From Blepharisma stoltei (Eukaryota > Ciliophora > Heterotrichea > Heterotrichida > Blepharismidae), in the NCBI GenBank assembly GCA_914767885.1, contig CAJZBQ010000004.1, positions 1 through 64,000 on the forward strand: a DNA stretch of 64,000 nt, in the 5' to 3' direction. The first letter of the stretch is position 1. Each line of letters begins with the position of its first letter. Both the position numbers and the translations under genes were made by a program. Below are positions 32,025 to 43,300 of the stretch, piece by piece. The notes under the pieces are model-generated. The model saw only the letters and a program-made list of their open reading frames with translations, was not told the DNA's origin and searched no databases.

Positions 32025-33227
32025 ATGCCAGAAAACGTTAGATGTCTGCTTTTTCTCAGCTTTATTCTATTGTTTGTTTATGGAATCCCTTCCCCAAACT
32101 CAATTTTGCATCCATATTCTCCTTTGGGCTCTTTTTCAGATCCCATTAAAGATCTCTCTGCACCAGTATGCAATAAATACAAGTGTCAGGAATCCTCCCA
32201 AGATTATAATAGCTGTTCATATTTCGAACAGGACGAGTCTACATTCTACGTCAAACCTTGCTCTGACCCATCTTATTCTTGCAGCGTGCTCATAGATAAA
32301 TTAAACTATACCTGCCAATTAAAGACCCCAACCCCAACTTCCTTTCCTGGAGACAAGTGTAGTTCTATAGACGACTGTTATGGAGGATATTCTCAATCAT
32401 GCACTAATGGTATTTGCATAGGCCGAAAAATAGGAGATGCCTGCACATCAAGTTATCAATGCAGCCCTAACAGCACATGCAGAGAAATTAATGGAAACCT
32501 TCAATGTGCACCTCTTTTAGAAATCGGAGAGACAGGCTGCTCTCAGGAATTTGATTGTGTTTATAATGCTGGCTGCAATTTTACGTCCTCTTCTAACGTT
32601 TGTGTGGCATATGGTTCTTTATCTCCGGGAACTGAAATTTTAGTAAAAACTTGCAACTTATCGGAAAATTTATGCAGCTCCCACACTTGCTTGCAGAGGG
32701 CTGCTGGTGATGAGACTGCAGTTTGCACTGGAGAAGTCAGCTCAAACGCTCAAATCCCGATTGCTTGCAACTCTCCACAGACATATACTAATCAATGCAT
32801 TTCTAAACTAGACAATTATACCAATTGGGAGACTTCATCGGTGTGCTCTTGTGGGTATAATAGTGATGGAAATGCATACTGTGACTTATTGCCAGGCGAT
32901 GCTCCTATGCAAGCCTATTACAGAGAGCTTAAAAAGTGGCAAGAAAGCAGCGCAATCAAAAATTGTAACACGATTTGGAGATATCCGATGTATAATGGAC
33001 TTAATTTGCAGTGCGCCGAAAACAATTATGAGAAATCAAGCTATGAAAGCTTCTTTTACTGGTTTTTGTATACTACTCTTTATGTCGAAGTATATGAAGC
33101 TGAAGATTGCGTCTTGAAAACATTTTATCCTGTTTATTATAGTATGAAGAATTCAAATGGAGGAGATAATGATGATAGCGCTAGGGAAATAGCCTTAGCT
33201 TCGCTATTGCTTCTCTTCAGTAATTAA
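32025..33227 (+). CDS. Secreted Cys-rich protein, probable GPI anchor (copy B, intact)
   Basis: 400 residues, no insert. Signal peptide MPENVRCLLFLSFILLFVYG; then Cys-rich blocks (CSSIDDCYGGYSQSCTNGIC, GDACTSSYQCSPNSTC, GCSQEFDCVYNAGC, CSCGYNSDGNAYC) spaced like small disulphide modules; a conserved MQAYYRELKKWQESSAIKNC; and a C-terminal NGGDNDDSAREIALASLLLL that fits a GPI-attachment signal (small residues, then a hydrophobic tail). It serves as the uninterrupted reference for copy A. No known family assigned beyond Cys-rich surface protein. Confidence 0.85.
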   Translation: MPENVRCLLFLSFILLFVYGIPSPNSILHPYSPLGSFSDPIKDLSAPVCNKYKCQESSQDYNSCSYFEQDESTFYVKPCSDPSYSCSVLIDKLNYTCQLKTPTPTSFPGDKCSSIDDCYGGYSQSCTNGICIGRKIGDACTSSYQCSPNSTCREINGNLQCAPLLEIGETGCSQEFDCVYNAGCNFTSSSNVCVAYGSLSPGTEILVKTCNLSENLCSSHTCLQRAAGDETAVCTGEVSSNAQIPIACNSPQTYTNQCISKLDNYTNWETSSVCSCGYNSDGNAYCDLLPGDAPMQAYYRELKKWQESSAIKNCNTIWRYPMYNGLNLQCAENNYEKSSYESFFYWFLYTTLYVEVYEAEDCVLKTFYPVYYSMKNSNGGDNDDSAREIALASLLLLFSN

Positions 33228-33419
33228 ATCTCAAATAACTGATGAATTCATACATGGTAGGTTTCTTGGAAATGGGCTTTTTATAGGCTAAGTTGATAAT
33301 TTTTATTTTTTCCACATAAATTAACAGCCTCTGTTCATGCTTAAGCAAAGAAGCATATTATAAGAGCATTGTATTTTATGGTGAAACGATAAATTAAATA
33401 AAATTAATTGTCTATGTAA

Positions 33420-36400
33420 ATGCATAAATTTCTCAAAGATTTATCAGTTAAAGCTCAAGTAGTCGAAGAAACAACGCTTTCTCCTTATATAATCAATTTT
33501 CTTGACTCAGACACCAAAAGCATTTTTTTACACCTAAAGCAGTTTGCTGATGAGCTGTGATACCTCATAATTTATTCAGAAAAAGACCAAAATTTTCTTG
33601 AAAAGTTTAATTCTGACATACAGAGCACAAAGGCAGCCTTAAACAAGGTGCTTCAAGTTGAAAAAAAATCAAAGAAAATAATTTCAATATATGAAGCTTT
33701 GTCTAATAAGTTAGAAATTTCTATAACGAACACGATAACTTCAATAGCTTATGCGCAACAAGATATTGATAAAGTTATTTCTGCTCTTGTAGATTATGTG
33801 AATGATGAAAAAGAACGGGTTTTGTTTAGGATTAAGCAATACTCTATATCAAAAAAATTCAATTATAATGAGTTAAAGTGAAGAGAAGATGATGATGCTC
33901 ATTTTTCTGACTCCCCCCCCTTTAAATTGGAACTAAAAATTTTGTTCCAATTTAAAGGGGGGCTAAGAAAATTTTTTTAAAAAAAAAATCATTATAAAAT
34001 TTAAAAAAAAAAAAAATTTATATAAAATTTAAAAAAAAAAAAAAATTTCAAAAATTTATCGAATTAGATTAATAAATTTGTTTAATAAAATGGTATTTAC
34101 TCTTTATCCTTTAAAACAAAGCAAGATATAACTAAAAATTTTATTATTTTTAATACGCCACTATTAATTGGTATCAAAACTATTTACACAAAAATTATTA
34201 TTTTTATTGATAAAAAAATTTTAAAAAAACAAAAATTTTAGAAAATTTATCGATCAAAGTGCTAATTTTGTTTAAATAAGATGTTATTTATACTATATTC
34301 TTTAAAATAAAGCAAGAGATAAGTAAATTTTGAATTTTTGTAAAGAATTCGTATTGGATTTATATCAAAGCTATTTATATAAAAAATATCATTTTTTATC
34401 AAAAATAATAAAATTTTTTTTGAAAAATTTTTAAAAAAAAAAAAATTAAATTTTTTTTAAAAAATTTACAATTAAGGATAATAAATTTATTTAAATAAGA
34501 TGCTCTTTATACTCTATTCTTTAAACAAGAGCAGGTATAACTAAAATTTTAATTTTAGTTAAGAAGAAACATTTAAATTATATCAAAACTTTTTACATAA
34601 AAATTATGATTTATATATATAAAAATTTTTTATTATAAAATTAAAATTTGTTCCAATTTAAAGGGGGGTTAATTTACCAAAAAAGTGGAAATTTTACCTA
34701 TATTTGTTCCAATTTAAAGGAGGGGGAGTGTGAGACAAAAAATTGCAGTGGCCCTCTTATTTCTTTTTCTAACTGTATCAAGTCTCTACCTTTCAAAGAA
34801 ATTGATATAATTTCTAATGAAATCGACAATTTGTTTGAAAATAACGCTCAAGTCTTAGCAAATATGAATAATTTACAAAAATGTTTGGTTTTTATCAAAA
34901 TTTCCTCAAATAAGATCATAAATCTTTTGAAAACTTATACTTATCAAATAGAGCTCAAATACCACGTTTATCAACAAAAATCATCATCAGATGAAATACG
35001 GAGAGTTCTTTTTGATCAGGAAAAATTCGAAAAATTTTATCAAAAAGTGATAAGCATTGGTAACTGGCTGTCTAGTGAAACCAAAAAATTAGAGGCTTTT
35101 ATCGAAATTTTGCCATTGCAATGCCAGAAAATGTGTGAAAAATGCGTGATTTTTCCATATAATATTTTTAATGAAAATAAATTTTTACATGAGAAATTGA
35201 AGCACATCAAAAGTGCCTGCTTATCAGCTTCTCAATACTTAAACTCATTAGTCGTAAAAGAATCGCCTGCTAGCATTTTAAGCCTATTAAGAGCCACCCG
35301 CTTTATTGAGCAAGCAAGCAGCATGGAAAACTTTACACAAAATGATATTATTATTTCCAAGGAATTTAAATACTCCACAAGCATTTTATATAGAATGTTG
35401 CACTTACGGTCAGAATTATTGAGAAATTTGCAGCTTTACGCATTAATTAAAGAACTCGACGAAAAAAGAAAATCCCTTTCTGAAGATATGAAAATTCATA
35501 TCATTGATAGCCCAAATGCGAAAGAATGAGAAAATTATATCAAAATTTTTGCATATGACTCATTTGATTTTATAAAAATCGAAAGCAAAATAAAAAGCTC
35601 AAGGAATATAGGGTCTGAAGGGTTCCATTCTTATAATTCAAGCTGAGATTTAAAGATTCCTAAAGAGAATATAAGTGAAATTTCCATAAGTAAGCCAAGC
35701 AATAATCACTCCAATAGTGATTGATCAGAAAGTGAACTGTCTTGTAGCATAAAAAGTGGCGATGATGAATTAGATTATCAAAATAAATCAAATGGCAAAA
35801 TAAATTATGCAGAAAAAATCAGAAATAAATTGAACGAATATGCGAAAAAAACTCATGCTAAAGGAATAAAAGGGTGGAAAAGTGACTTAAAGCGCTTGAA
35901 AAATCGAGAGAAAACTCAAACGTCTTTAGATCAAAGCAAGGCGAAGATTTTTCTTGATGAAAGTTTATTTAAAACCCCAAAAGATGAAAAATCTGACTTA
36001 TCGACCTGCTCATTTACCCCAAACTCGATCAAGAATTCATTTTTTTCTAATAAAAGAACTAAAACTTGAAAAGAAAGCTCTATCAGATATTCCAAAACAA
36101 TAATTAGTAGCAGCAAAAGGATAAAAAATGTGAAAAGCACTGTGCGAGATTCTGTTATAAGAGATGAAGAAAGCCTGATAAGGAGTGTTTCGCTAAGGAA
36201 AGGAAGATCGACAAGTAAAATAGAGAATAAATTATCTAGAGACCTAGAAAATTTAGAAAGCTATGAAGGAATTAATATCAAGGGGGATTTTTCTAAGCTG
36301 CAGAACTATAAAGGAGGGTTTTTAAGATGCAGAATTAGAAATATACAAAGGGATCGGTCGATTTCAGCTATTCAGAAGGTGAATGCAATAAGAGATGAAT

Positions 36401-36483
36401 TTGAAAAAGCCAACATGGAAGAGAAAAAAGTAAGGAAGCCAAGAAGTAGGCTTTCAAAAGTTAATGATTCATATTTAATTTAA
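33420..36483 (+). CDS. Large hypothetical helical protein, interrupted
   Basis: Starts at ATG 33420 (MHKFLKDLSVKAQVVEETT), ends at TAA 36483 (KVNDSYLI). One IES (33908-34733) is removed; TGA=Trp at many sites. About 745 residues. The N-terminal two thirds are helical with scattered Cys (CQKMCEKC); the C-terminal third is Ser/Lys-rich and low complexity (SSIRYSKTIISSSKRIK). A short TPKDEKSDLSTCS segment and repeated RKGRST/RKPRSR basic patches could be phosphorylation or microtubule-binding regions. Function unknown. Confidence 0.75.
33908..34733 (+). mobile_element. IES, TGA-bounded, nested MITE structure, 823 nt
   Basis: The direct repeat TGA lies at 33908-33910 and 34731-34733; removal gives DDAHFSETKNCSGPLISF in frame. 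No TA pair lies near either end. TIRs are of the TTTAAATTGGAAC type (left CTCCCCCCCCTTTAAATTGG, right inverted CACTCCCCCTCCTTTAAATT). Extra inverted copies of the same TIR occur just inside both ends (about 33940-33965 and 34647-34672), so one element appears inserted in, or duplicated at the ends of, another. The rest is AT-rich with repeated blocks (about 34070, 34260, 34480). Confidence 0.8.
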
Positions 36484-36620
36484 TATTTTAAAATAAAAAA
36501 GACCATATGCATAAGCGGAGCAAACTGTTTGAAGAGGAATCTAAAAATATCTGGCTTCCCAAAAATTCAATTACCTCCTACTCTTAACCATTCATCAAGA
36601 TTCAAGAGTTTCTTACTTCT

Positions 36621-37115
36621 CTATATACAAATAAAATGACTAAGTATCCAACCCGTCCTTCTTCCATTGCCTCTAGGCGACTTAGGTCCAGAGGGATAGG
36701 GTTCGGAATTTGTGTCCGGGGTGGATTTTTACCCCTGATAGATCCAGATAGTGTAACCCCGACTCAGAGACAAGTAGAAGAGTCTATATGGCAACCTCAC
36801 ACTTCTGGAAGCGAAGGGAAAGGGAGACCAGAAGGAGGGTTTGGAAACATTCAGACACCTCCTATCTTCAGGTTGGCCCGAGCCCGGTATGATAGAGGTT
36901 TTCCCGAGCCCGGCCCGATAGAGGTTGTCCAAGGAATGATCTGGGCGCATCTCCCTGTGAGCTGGCGGCGTCACCATTTTTTGATGACGCAGACAAAAAA
37001 AGGGCGTGAGTGCAACCCGATGCTTAGGGCGCAAGCCTAAAGTCGGTGAAGGAGGAGAGGGACTGGAATAAACCTCGAAGACTTATTTTAATTAATTAAT
37101 TAATCAATCAATCAA
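36621..37115 (+). mobile_element. SINE-like element, intergenic
   Basis: Flanked by the 10-bp duplication TCTTACTTCT (36611-36620, 37116-37125). It starts CTATATACAAATAAAATGAC, has the CGTCACC...GGTGACG-type region (CGTCACCATTTTTTGATGACG), then GCTTAGGGCGCAAGCC and GGAATAAACCTCG, and ends in a TTAATTAATTAATCAATC tail. Full length, about 495 bp. Confidence 0.9.
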
Positions 37116-37125
37116 TCTTACTTCT

Positions 37126-37667
37126 ATCATTGCATTCCTATTGGCGCCTTATTTTAGTTGCTGGATCATGTGGAAATAGTATTAATAGGATATAATTCAG
37201 AGTTACTCGTTTCGATGGTAAAATTAAATCTTTAGGAACTCTTAGCCTAAAATCCATGTCAGATTATCCCACCAATGAAAAGATGTATGCAATTAATATA
37301 TAAAGTTTGTTTTTATAGATCCATAATCTTCCAAATACCTTTATTGCTTTTGACGTTTCAAAAATGAAATATTTCCTTTCCATTCACATTAATTTAGTAC
37401 TTTTTTAAGCATGATTAGGAATAGGTTTATTAAATAATTCATCTAGGTTTTTAATGAAAATGAGGAATAAAAATATGTTTTTTTTATAAATAGTTTAAAA
37501 TAATGAATACAAAAATTTTATTTTTTATATCTCTGGGTAAGCAACCATACATTTTAACAAGAAAACCCTTTATGTGCGTGATTAATTTCCCATTATAAAT
37601 TAATTAAAAAATTTTTAATAAAAAGAAAAATGCAAATAACTCAAACCAATGAAAATTACTAATCATA
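37126..37667. other. Intergenic, nothing recognised
   Basis: AT-rich spacer between the SINE and a convergent gene. Confidence 0.5.
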
Positions 37668-38792
37668 TTATCTAGCTGGTGAGGAAATCATTGTAGAAAT
37701 TAGCCTGAAAAATATAATTCCAAACGCAAATCCTACTGCACAAATCAATATCCCTTTACTTTTTGATGCAGATGCTGACTTTATTGCATCAGTCAGGATT
37801 ATTTCAGATTCCCTCTTTTTCTCTTCATATTCTCTTTTTGTCTTTTTTGCAGTCTCAATTTTCATTTCCAACTCTCTTTTTTTCGCCTCATAATTCACAG
37901 CCCTCGGAGTCCTAGGAGTTCTGCTCCCTGGCGAGTTGCTTCTTTTCCTAGGGGAGCTATAAATTTTTGACGCTTCCTCTTCTTTTCTTACACTTCTTGT
38001 TGTATCATCAATTTCTCTCTTTTTCAGCTCAACTTTTCTTTCAGACTCAAATCTCAGCTGATTTATCATGTCTTTTCTTCTCTCAATTTCTCTTTCTTTC
38101 AGTTCAGAGTCAGCTTTTCTTGCAAGCTGCCCTTCGCTTTCTAGCCTTTCTAGCTCTTTAAGCTGCTCTAATTTATTTTCAAGCTGGTCTTTTATTTCTT
38201 TTCACTTGGATATTTCGATTGTTTTTTGGTTAAATTGATTAGTCATTTCTTGGAAATTTAAGCCTGTTTTGGTGTATTCGTCTTGCTTGAAGGATATTCG
38301 GCTGTTTATTTCTTGGAGTTTTTCGTCGATTTCTTCAAGTTTGGTTTGCAATTGGCTAGCTTTTAAGGCTTTTGGGGCTATTTCGCTTTTTACTGATGCA
38401 ATTTGGGTGGATTTTTCTTCATATTTTTTATAGCTTTCAATTAATGACAGCTCGATCTGTTTTTCTTCGTCAAGAATTTTGTCAAATTCAGTCTGCAATT
38501 GTGAGAGCTTGTCTTTTGTTTCTTTTTCTCTTTCTTTATAAAACACTTCTTGCTGGATTAGCTCATTTATTTCGTTTTCTACGACTTTAGGGTCATATTT
38601 TTCAATTTCTTTGTTTAGCGCCATAACCCTTCCTTCAGCTTGTTCAATATTCTTTTCAATTTCTTTATTTAAAGCGTCTTGTTTAGCTGTTTCAGTGTCA
38701 AGTTTGCTGATTTTATCTGTCAATGCTTCATTTTCGCTTCTTTTCACTATCAGATCTCTATTCTCAGTTCCCGCTTGAGCTATTTCAGTCAT
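37668..38792 (-). CDS. Tail-anchored coiled-coil protein
   Basis: 374 residues from ATG 38792 (MTEIAQAGTENRDLIVK) to TAG 37668, with a TGA=Trp inside (EISKWKEIKDQLENKLEQL). Almost all of it is heptad-rich coiled coil. A Ser/Pro/Arg hinge near the C-terminus (YSSPRKRSNSPGSRTPRTPR) is followed by more coil, and then a single membrane segment near the end (GILICAVGFAFGIIFFRLIS). The layout suggests a tail-anchored golgin-like tether or other membrane-anchored coiled-coil protein. No specific family. Confidence 0.8.
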
Positions 38793-38905
38793 TTATGATC
38801 TTTATCCTATTTTACTACAAAAATAAATAAGAAAAATATAATATATTTTTGGTAACAATTTATATTAAATTGCATATTAATCCTTAATTTAAATACATTA
38901 CAAAA

Positions 38906-39757
38906 TTATTCACGCATGATGTCTTCTATAGTCACTGGCCTTCTACAGTAAGGACAAATTGCACTTCTTGCCAGCCAGAGGTCAATACATTCAATGTGAA
39001 ATCTGTGAAAGCACCCAGGCAAAACCTTAATATCAGTCCCAGGCTCCACATTTTCTAGACAAATCGAGCATATCATATTTTCTTCTGTTTTTTCCGTCTT
39101 AATTTTCTTGATTTCTTCAGCGCCCCAAAGATAATTATTAAAGTGGCGTGATCTGACGTGGAATCCTGGTGACCTGTGAGTAATCCGGGCCCAGGAAAGG
39201 CGAGTCACATGGGAATAGTTCTTCGGGGTCGGTTTTTGGCCTAGGGGCTGATCCTAGGTCTTTTTTCCTTACCTGCAGATGACCCTACTGACGCAAAGTC
39301 CCACGTAAATCAATGGGAGCAATTTCGAACCTGAGATATTGCTCTGACAGGCCATGCAGTAGGCAAAGGGGATTCACCCAGACTCTAGAGCCCTGTAAGA
39401 GGTCAAGGGGGCTTTTCAGCTAATTTTGGGACCAAGAAAGGCGATGCCGATCGGTAGGATTGTATCCCCTGTTAGACCTTCTGCGTCACCATTTTTTGAC
39501 GACGTCAATAGCAAAAAGGTGGTGTGTGAGGATAGTAATTAGCGCCAACGCAAAGTTGTCCGTGAATGGAGAGGGACTGAAATAATTCCCAGAGACCAGC
39601 TATAATTTAATCTAATCTAATCAGCGCCCAAAGGCCTTCTCCCCACATTTTGAATATCCATCCCTTCCAATCCAGGCTCAAACATATCTCTATTCGCCGA
39701 AATCAGCATTAGTACCCCAAAAAGCCCAACTGAGCAAGATATCAGTGACCAATACAT
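38906..39757 (-). CDS. Membrane RING-H2 E3 ligase, interrupted by a SINE
   Basis: Start taken at ATG 39757 (MYWSLISCSVGLFGVLMLIS), a membrane segment. The frame continues MFEPGLEGMDIQNVGRRPL and, across the excised SINE, GAEEIKKIKTEKTEEN. The C-terminal RING-H2 is CSICLENVEPGTDIKVLPGC then FHRFHIECIDLWLARSAICP and YCRR, with all eight zinc ligands in C3H2C3 order. It probably ubiquitinates membrane-proximal substrates. The spliced product is about 120 residues, similar to small plant and protist ATL-like RINGs. The frame is open a little upstream of the chosen ATG. Confidence 0.85.
39131..39620 (+). mobile_element. SINE-like element in the RING exon
   Basis: Flanked by TCAGCGCC(C)CAAAG duplications (39117-39130 and 39621-39633; one extra C on the left). 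It starts ATAATTATTAAAGTGGCG, has the CGTCACCATTTTTTGACGACG region and a GACTGAAATAATTCCC segment, and ends in a TAATTTAATCTAATCTAA tail. Removal with the left duplication joins NVGRRPL to GAEEIKKIK in frame. The duplication contains no TA. Confidence 0.9.
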
Positions 39758-40325
39758 ATAAGCTCCTGATAAGACTAATATTAGTTGGTAAGGTTTCTGT
39801 ATTTCTGGGATCTAATTGACTATTACGCATGCTTCATCCTCATGAATGGTATAGACTATCCAGTAAGTGCCTATAACAGTTCATATGAAGTTTCAGAATT
39901 GGATAAGAGAAATTATTGTGAGAAAAGGGTAGAGGCAGCGCCGAGGAAAGCGCCGGGGGTTAAAAAGAAAGCCTGAAATATTTAGAAAAAGGACAAGGGT
40001 TAGGGAAGAAAATTCGATGCATTCCCAAAGACCTAGGTCAAAGCGGCAATTTTTCCAGTCTTCTTTGTGCTCTTGGTAATTGGAGATTCATCGGATAATG
40101 GAGGAAATTAATAGTGAGAGTCAAAATACTTTTTGATAGGACATTTATAAATAAAGAAATTATTTAGGATAAAAATGTGAGGCTTATTTTATATTCGAGA
40201 TTTTTTGGGTTGATGAGGAAATATTATAATTCTTTTAGCATAATAAATATAATTTGCCTTTAAAATTAGAGAAATTTAATTTAATAAAAATAATGACCAT
40301 TTTTTGTTATATTTATTTCATATAT
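39758..40325. other. Intergenic, no supported gene
   Basis: A short plus-strand frame at 39843-39976 has an ATG but no recognisable family or context, so it is not called. The rest is AT-rich. Confidence 0.5.
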
Positions 40326-43300
40326 TTACTTTCTTGAATATTTGACAGGAATAATTGAGGACATCACTTTCATTCTTTTTAAGTTGTTTATTTCTTTTCT
40401 AAAAAAGGGCAGATAAAATATTAAATACAGTAAAAGTGAAAAAAAGATATAGATAACCAAAGAAATAATAATCCAATTTAGCTGGCTTTTTATATATGCT
40501 GCTCTAGGCTGATTTTACTATAAAATTATTAGTCTAATGCTATTTTTTAATTAAAATTCAAAAATTGATCATAATCAAGACTATAGAGTAAAAGTAATTT
40601 CATATAACTGATAAAGAATCACTATCAGCAGAACTTATCAAAATATCATATTTCAAGTCCAGCTCATCCAGCTCCACCATTAGATTATACCACGTCCCAA
40701 TTCAATCTTTTTCATGAGCATTGTCCATATAAGATGAATCAACAGTTATAATATTACCTCCAGCCAAAGCCCCATGCTCCATATAATTAGTCGAATTGCT
40801 GAAATGCTCATAAAATTTGGCCATGTAAGCATCTGATAGCAGCGGATTATATTTTTTATTTTTTAATTGTGAAATTGAATATTCCAATGCAGAATAAACT
40901 TCATTGGCTTTTATTTCTGGCTCCTTAAATGGATAGGCTTCAGGAATTATGTCCCTTAGATCAAAAAGACTATCTTCAGCCAGAATTTCGCTTGATCAGA
41001 CTGATAATTCTATATATAAAACCTGCGAGTTTATGATATTTCTTAAAAGTGTTGGCCGTAAATATAAAAAATCAGCGCAGTTTAAGTATAGATAAGAAAT
41101 ATTTATCAGATAAAATACAAAAGTAATCAATAAATAAGCCCCGATTCTTCACGTGTATTTTCAATAGTTTTTGAAATTTGCTTTTTTGCTCATACGATTT
41201 CCATCAGTAAACATTATGTCGCATTCTCCATGGATGCTTGAAAGCCGGTCAATGCAGGCTTGTTTAAGTTCAATATAAGAGATAAGGGCAAATTCTTTTA
41301 TAAGGTTCCAAAATTTATTTTTCATATTTACAACTGATATTCCAAATGGGATCATAATGAGATTGCATAGGACAAGCACCCCAAATCCGACTGATAAAAG
41401 AGCGTCCATTTTGACTTTTAAATCATTGATACCGTTTAATTCACAGTCAACTGAGTCATAAAAAGAACTATTACAGCGCTTCAGCGTCTCTCCCCAGCCA
41501 TTAACAACGAAAAATATCAATTCCTCTGTAACATTCTCTCAGTTATCCAGTTTCCCAGCAAAAGAATTGCCCTAATTTTCAATTACTTTACGAATAAAAT
41601 CAGCCAATAAATCAATTAAATTTGTTTTTTCTAAATAAAACCCATCATCAACTTTTCAATAATCAATATTTTCATCTGAAAAAATATTTCGACTTGAGCA
41701 TGAGCTTGAGCCTGTGACATTTGTCAATACAATAAGGTGAAGGTCATCAAGAGCAGCAAGTGTCGACAAAAAATGGTCAAAGCAATAGTCTATATAGCTT
41801 ATTTGCTTGAATAGCTGCTATATAAGAAAAATTATTTACTTGATTAATAGCCCAGAATTTTTAAAACGAAATGGTATAATTTCTTGTGGTCCTTGGGAAT
41901 CTTTAATAACCAAAATTCCCCTTGCAAAATGAGCAATTGAATTAATTGCTTTTTCTATATTCCCAACAGTAATTGGTATATCAATATTACTTGCACTTTC
42001 TACCTTACTCCCCCCCATCCTTGATCGAACGATTGACTGTAAAAAATTCCTAAAAATTGGGGAAATTAACCCCCATCCTTGATCGAACGATTTTCATATC
42101 ATGCAAATTTTTATATATATAAAAATATATATTAGTTATCAAAAGCTTGAGAAGATGTACACAATGAAGTTGTTTTCAGAGACTTTGAGACGACAAAAAG
42201 CTTCGGAATCAACCATCTGAAGTGATTTAGTCATCAACCTAGGCTTAGAAACTCAATAATCTAAAAAATAGAAAATTTTAAAAAAAAAAATTAAATTTAA
42301 TAAGGAACAAATTAAAATTTATACAGTTTAAAGGGGTAACTAATAAATCAAAATATTAAAAATTGGTATTTTTAGAAAATTAATTCAATTTTTTGCTGTA
42401 AAAATAATTATTAAATACTCTTAACCCTCTTATTTAAAAGTAAATAAAAAAAATATATATATATATTTTTTATTTTATATATATAATTTTTTTTCCCAAA
42501 AAATTTTTTTTAACCCCCATCCTTGATCGAACGATGGCGAGTCGTTCGATCAAGGATGGGGGGAGTTAGAGGAAGTATAAAATAGAACCGCTGAATTTGT
42601 AGCTAAAACGACAATTATCTATGTAGTAATTACTGATATAATAAAAACACAATGAAAAATATTGATAGATTTTGATGTTGAAATAACAATATTTTCCAGT
42701 ACATGAGACTGTGACAGATTATCGGATTTTTGGGGGATCTTGCTAAAACGCACTAGAAAAATCAAATAATTGCTAATCAATTGGTTGAAACTAGGCAAAT
42801 TCTTTTTTTACCGATTAGCAATTATTGATTTTCCAGTGTATTTTAGCAAGTTCTCCGGATTTTTGTGACATTTTTTCTGACTCCACAATTTTTTCATTTT
42901 TTTCTAAATTTTCTAATTTTTCACAAATTTCTGTTAATGCTATGGTATCTTCAATGCTGGCTTGAGAAACATCAGGCTTTGAGTCAAAACCAACAGTCTT
43001 CATTTCTCTGGCTGTTCTTGTGCTTTTCTCAGCTTCATCTCCTGGAAGAATTGAGCTTGCATATTTAAGAGATATATTAGAGGCCGAACTGAACCTGATA
43101 TTTTTTCCAAATTTGGCCTCTTCTGCATCTCCATGTTTTCAACTTTCTATTTCTAAATAATCGTTCAGCAACACAATATAATTAATACTTAAGCCTAAAA
43201 ATGTTGAATTGCACAGAATTAAATAAGTTTCCTTCGTGCTATAAAGCTTATAAGGCTCAAAAGGAACTAAATTTTTGCTTGTCAAGGAAGGAAATAATTT

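Noticed and set aside
36636-37040. 134-codon plus-strand frame and 101-codon minus-strand frame
   Set aside because: Within the SINE 36621-37115, whose target duplication and tail explain the segment.
39785-39976. 63-codon plus-strand frame with a plausible ATG at 39843
   Set aside because: Short, no family recognised, overlaps the upstream region of the RING gene; could be real but evidence is too thin.
41812-41838. 22-nt intron at the unsolved break in PAS copy 1
   Set aside because: It has GT...AG ends but splicing does not restore the frame, and all other introns here are 15 nt.
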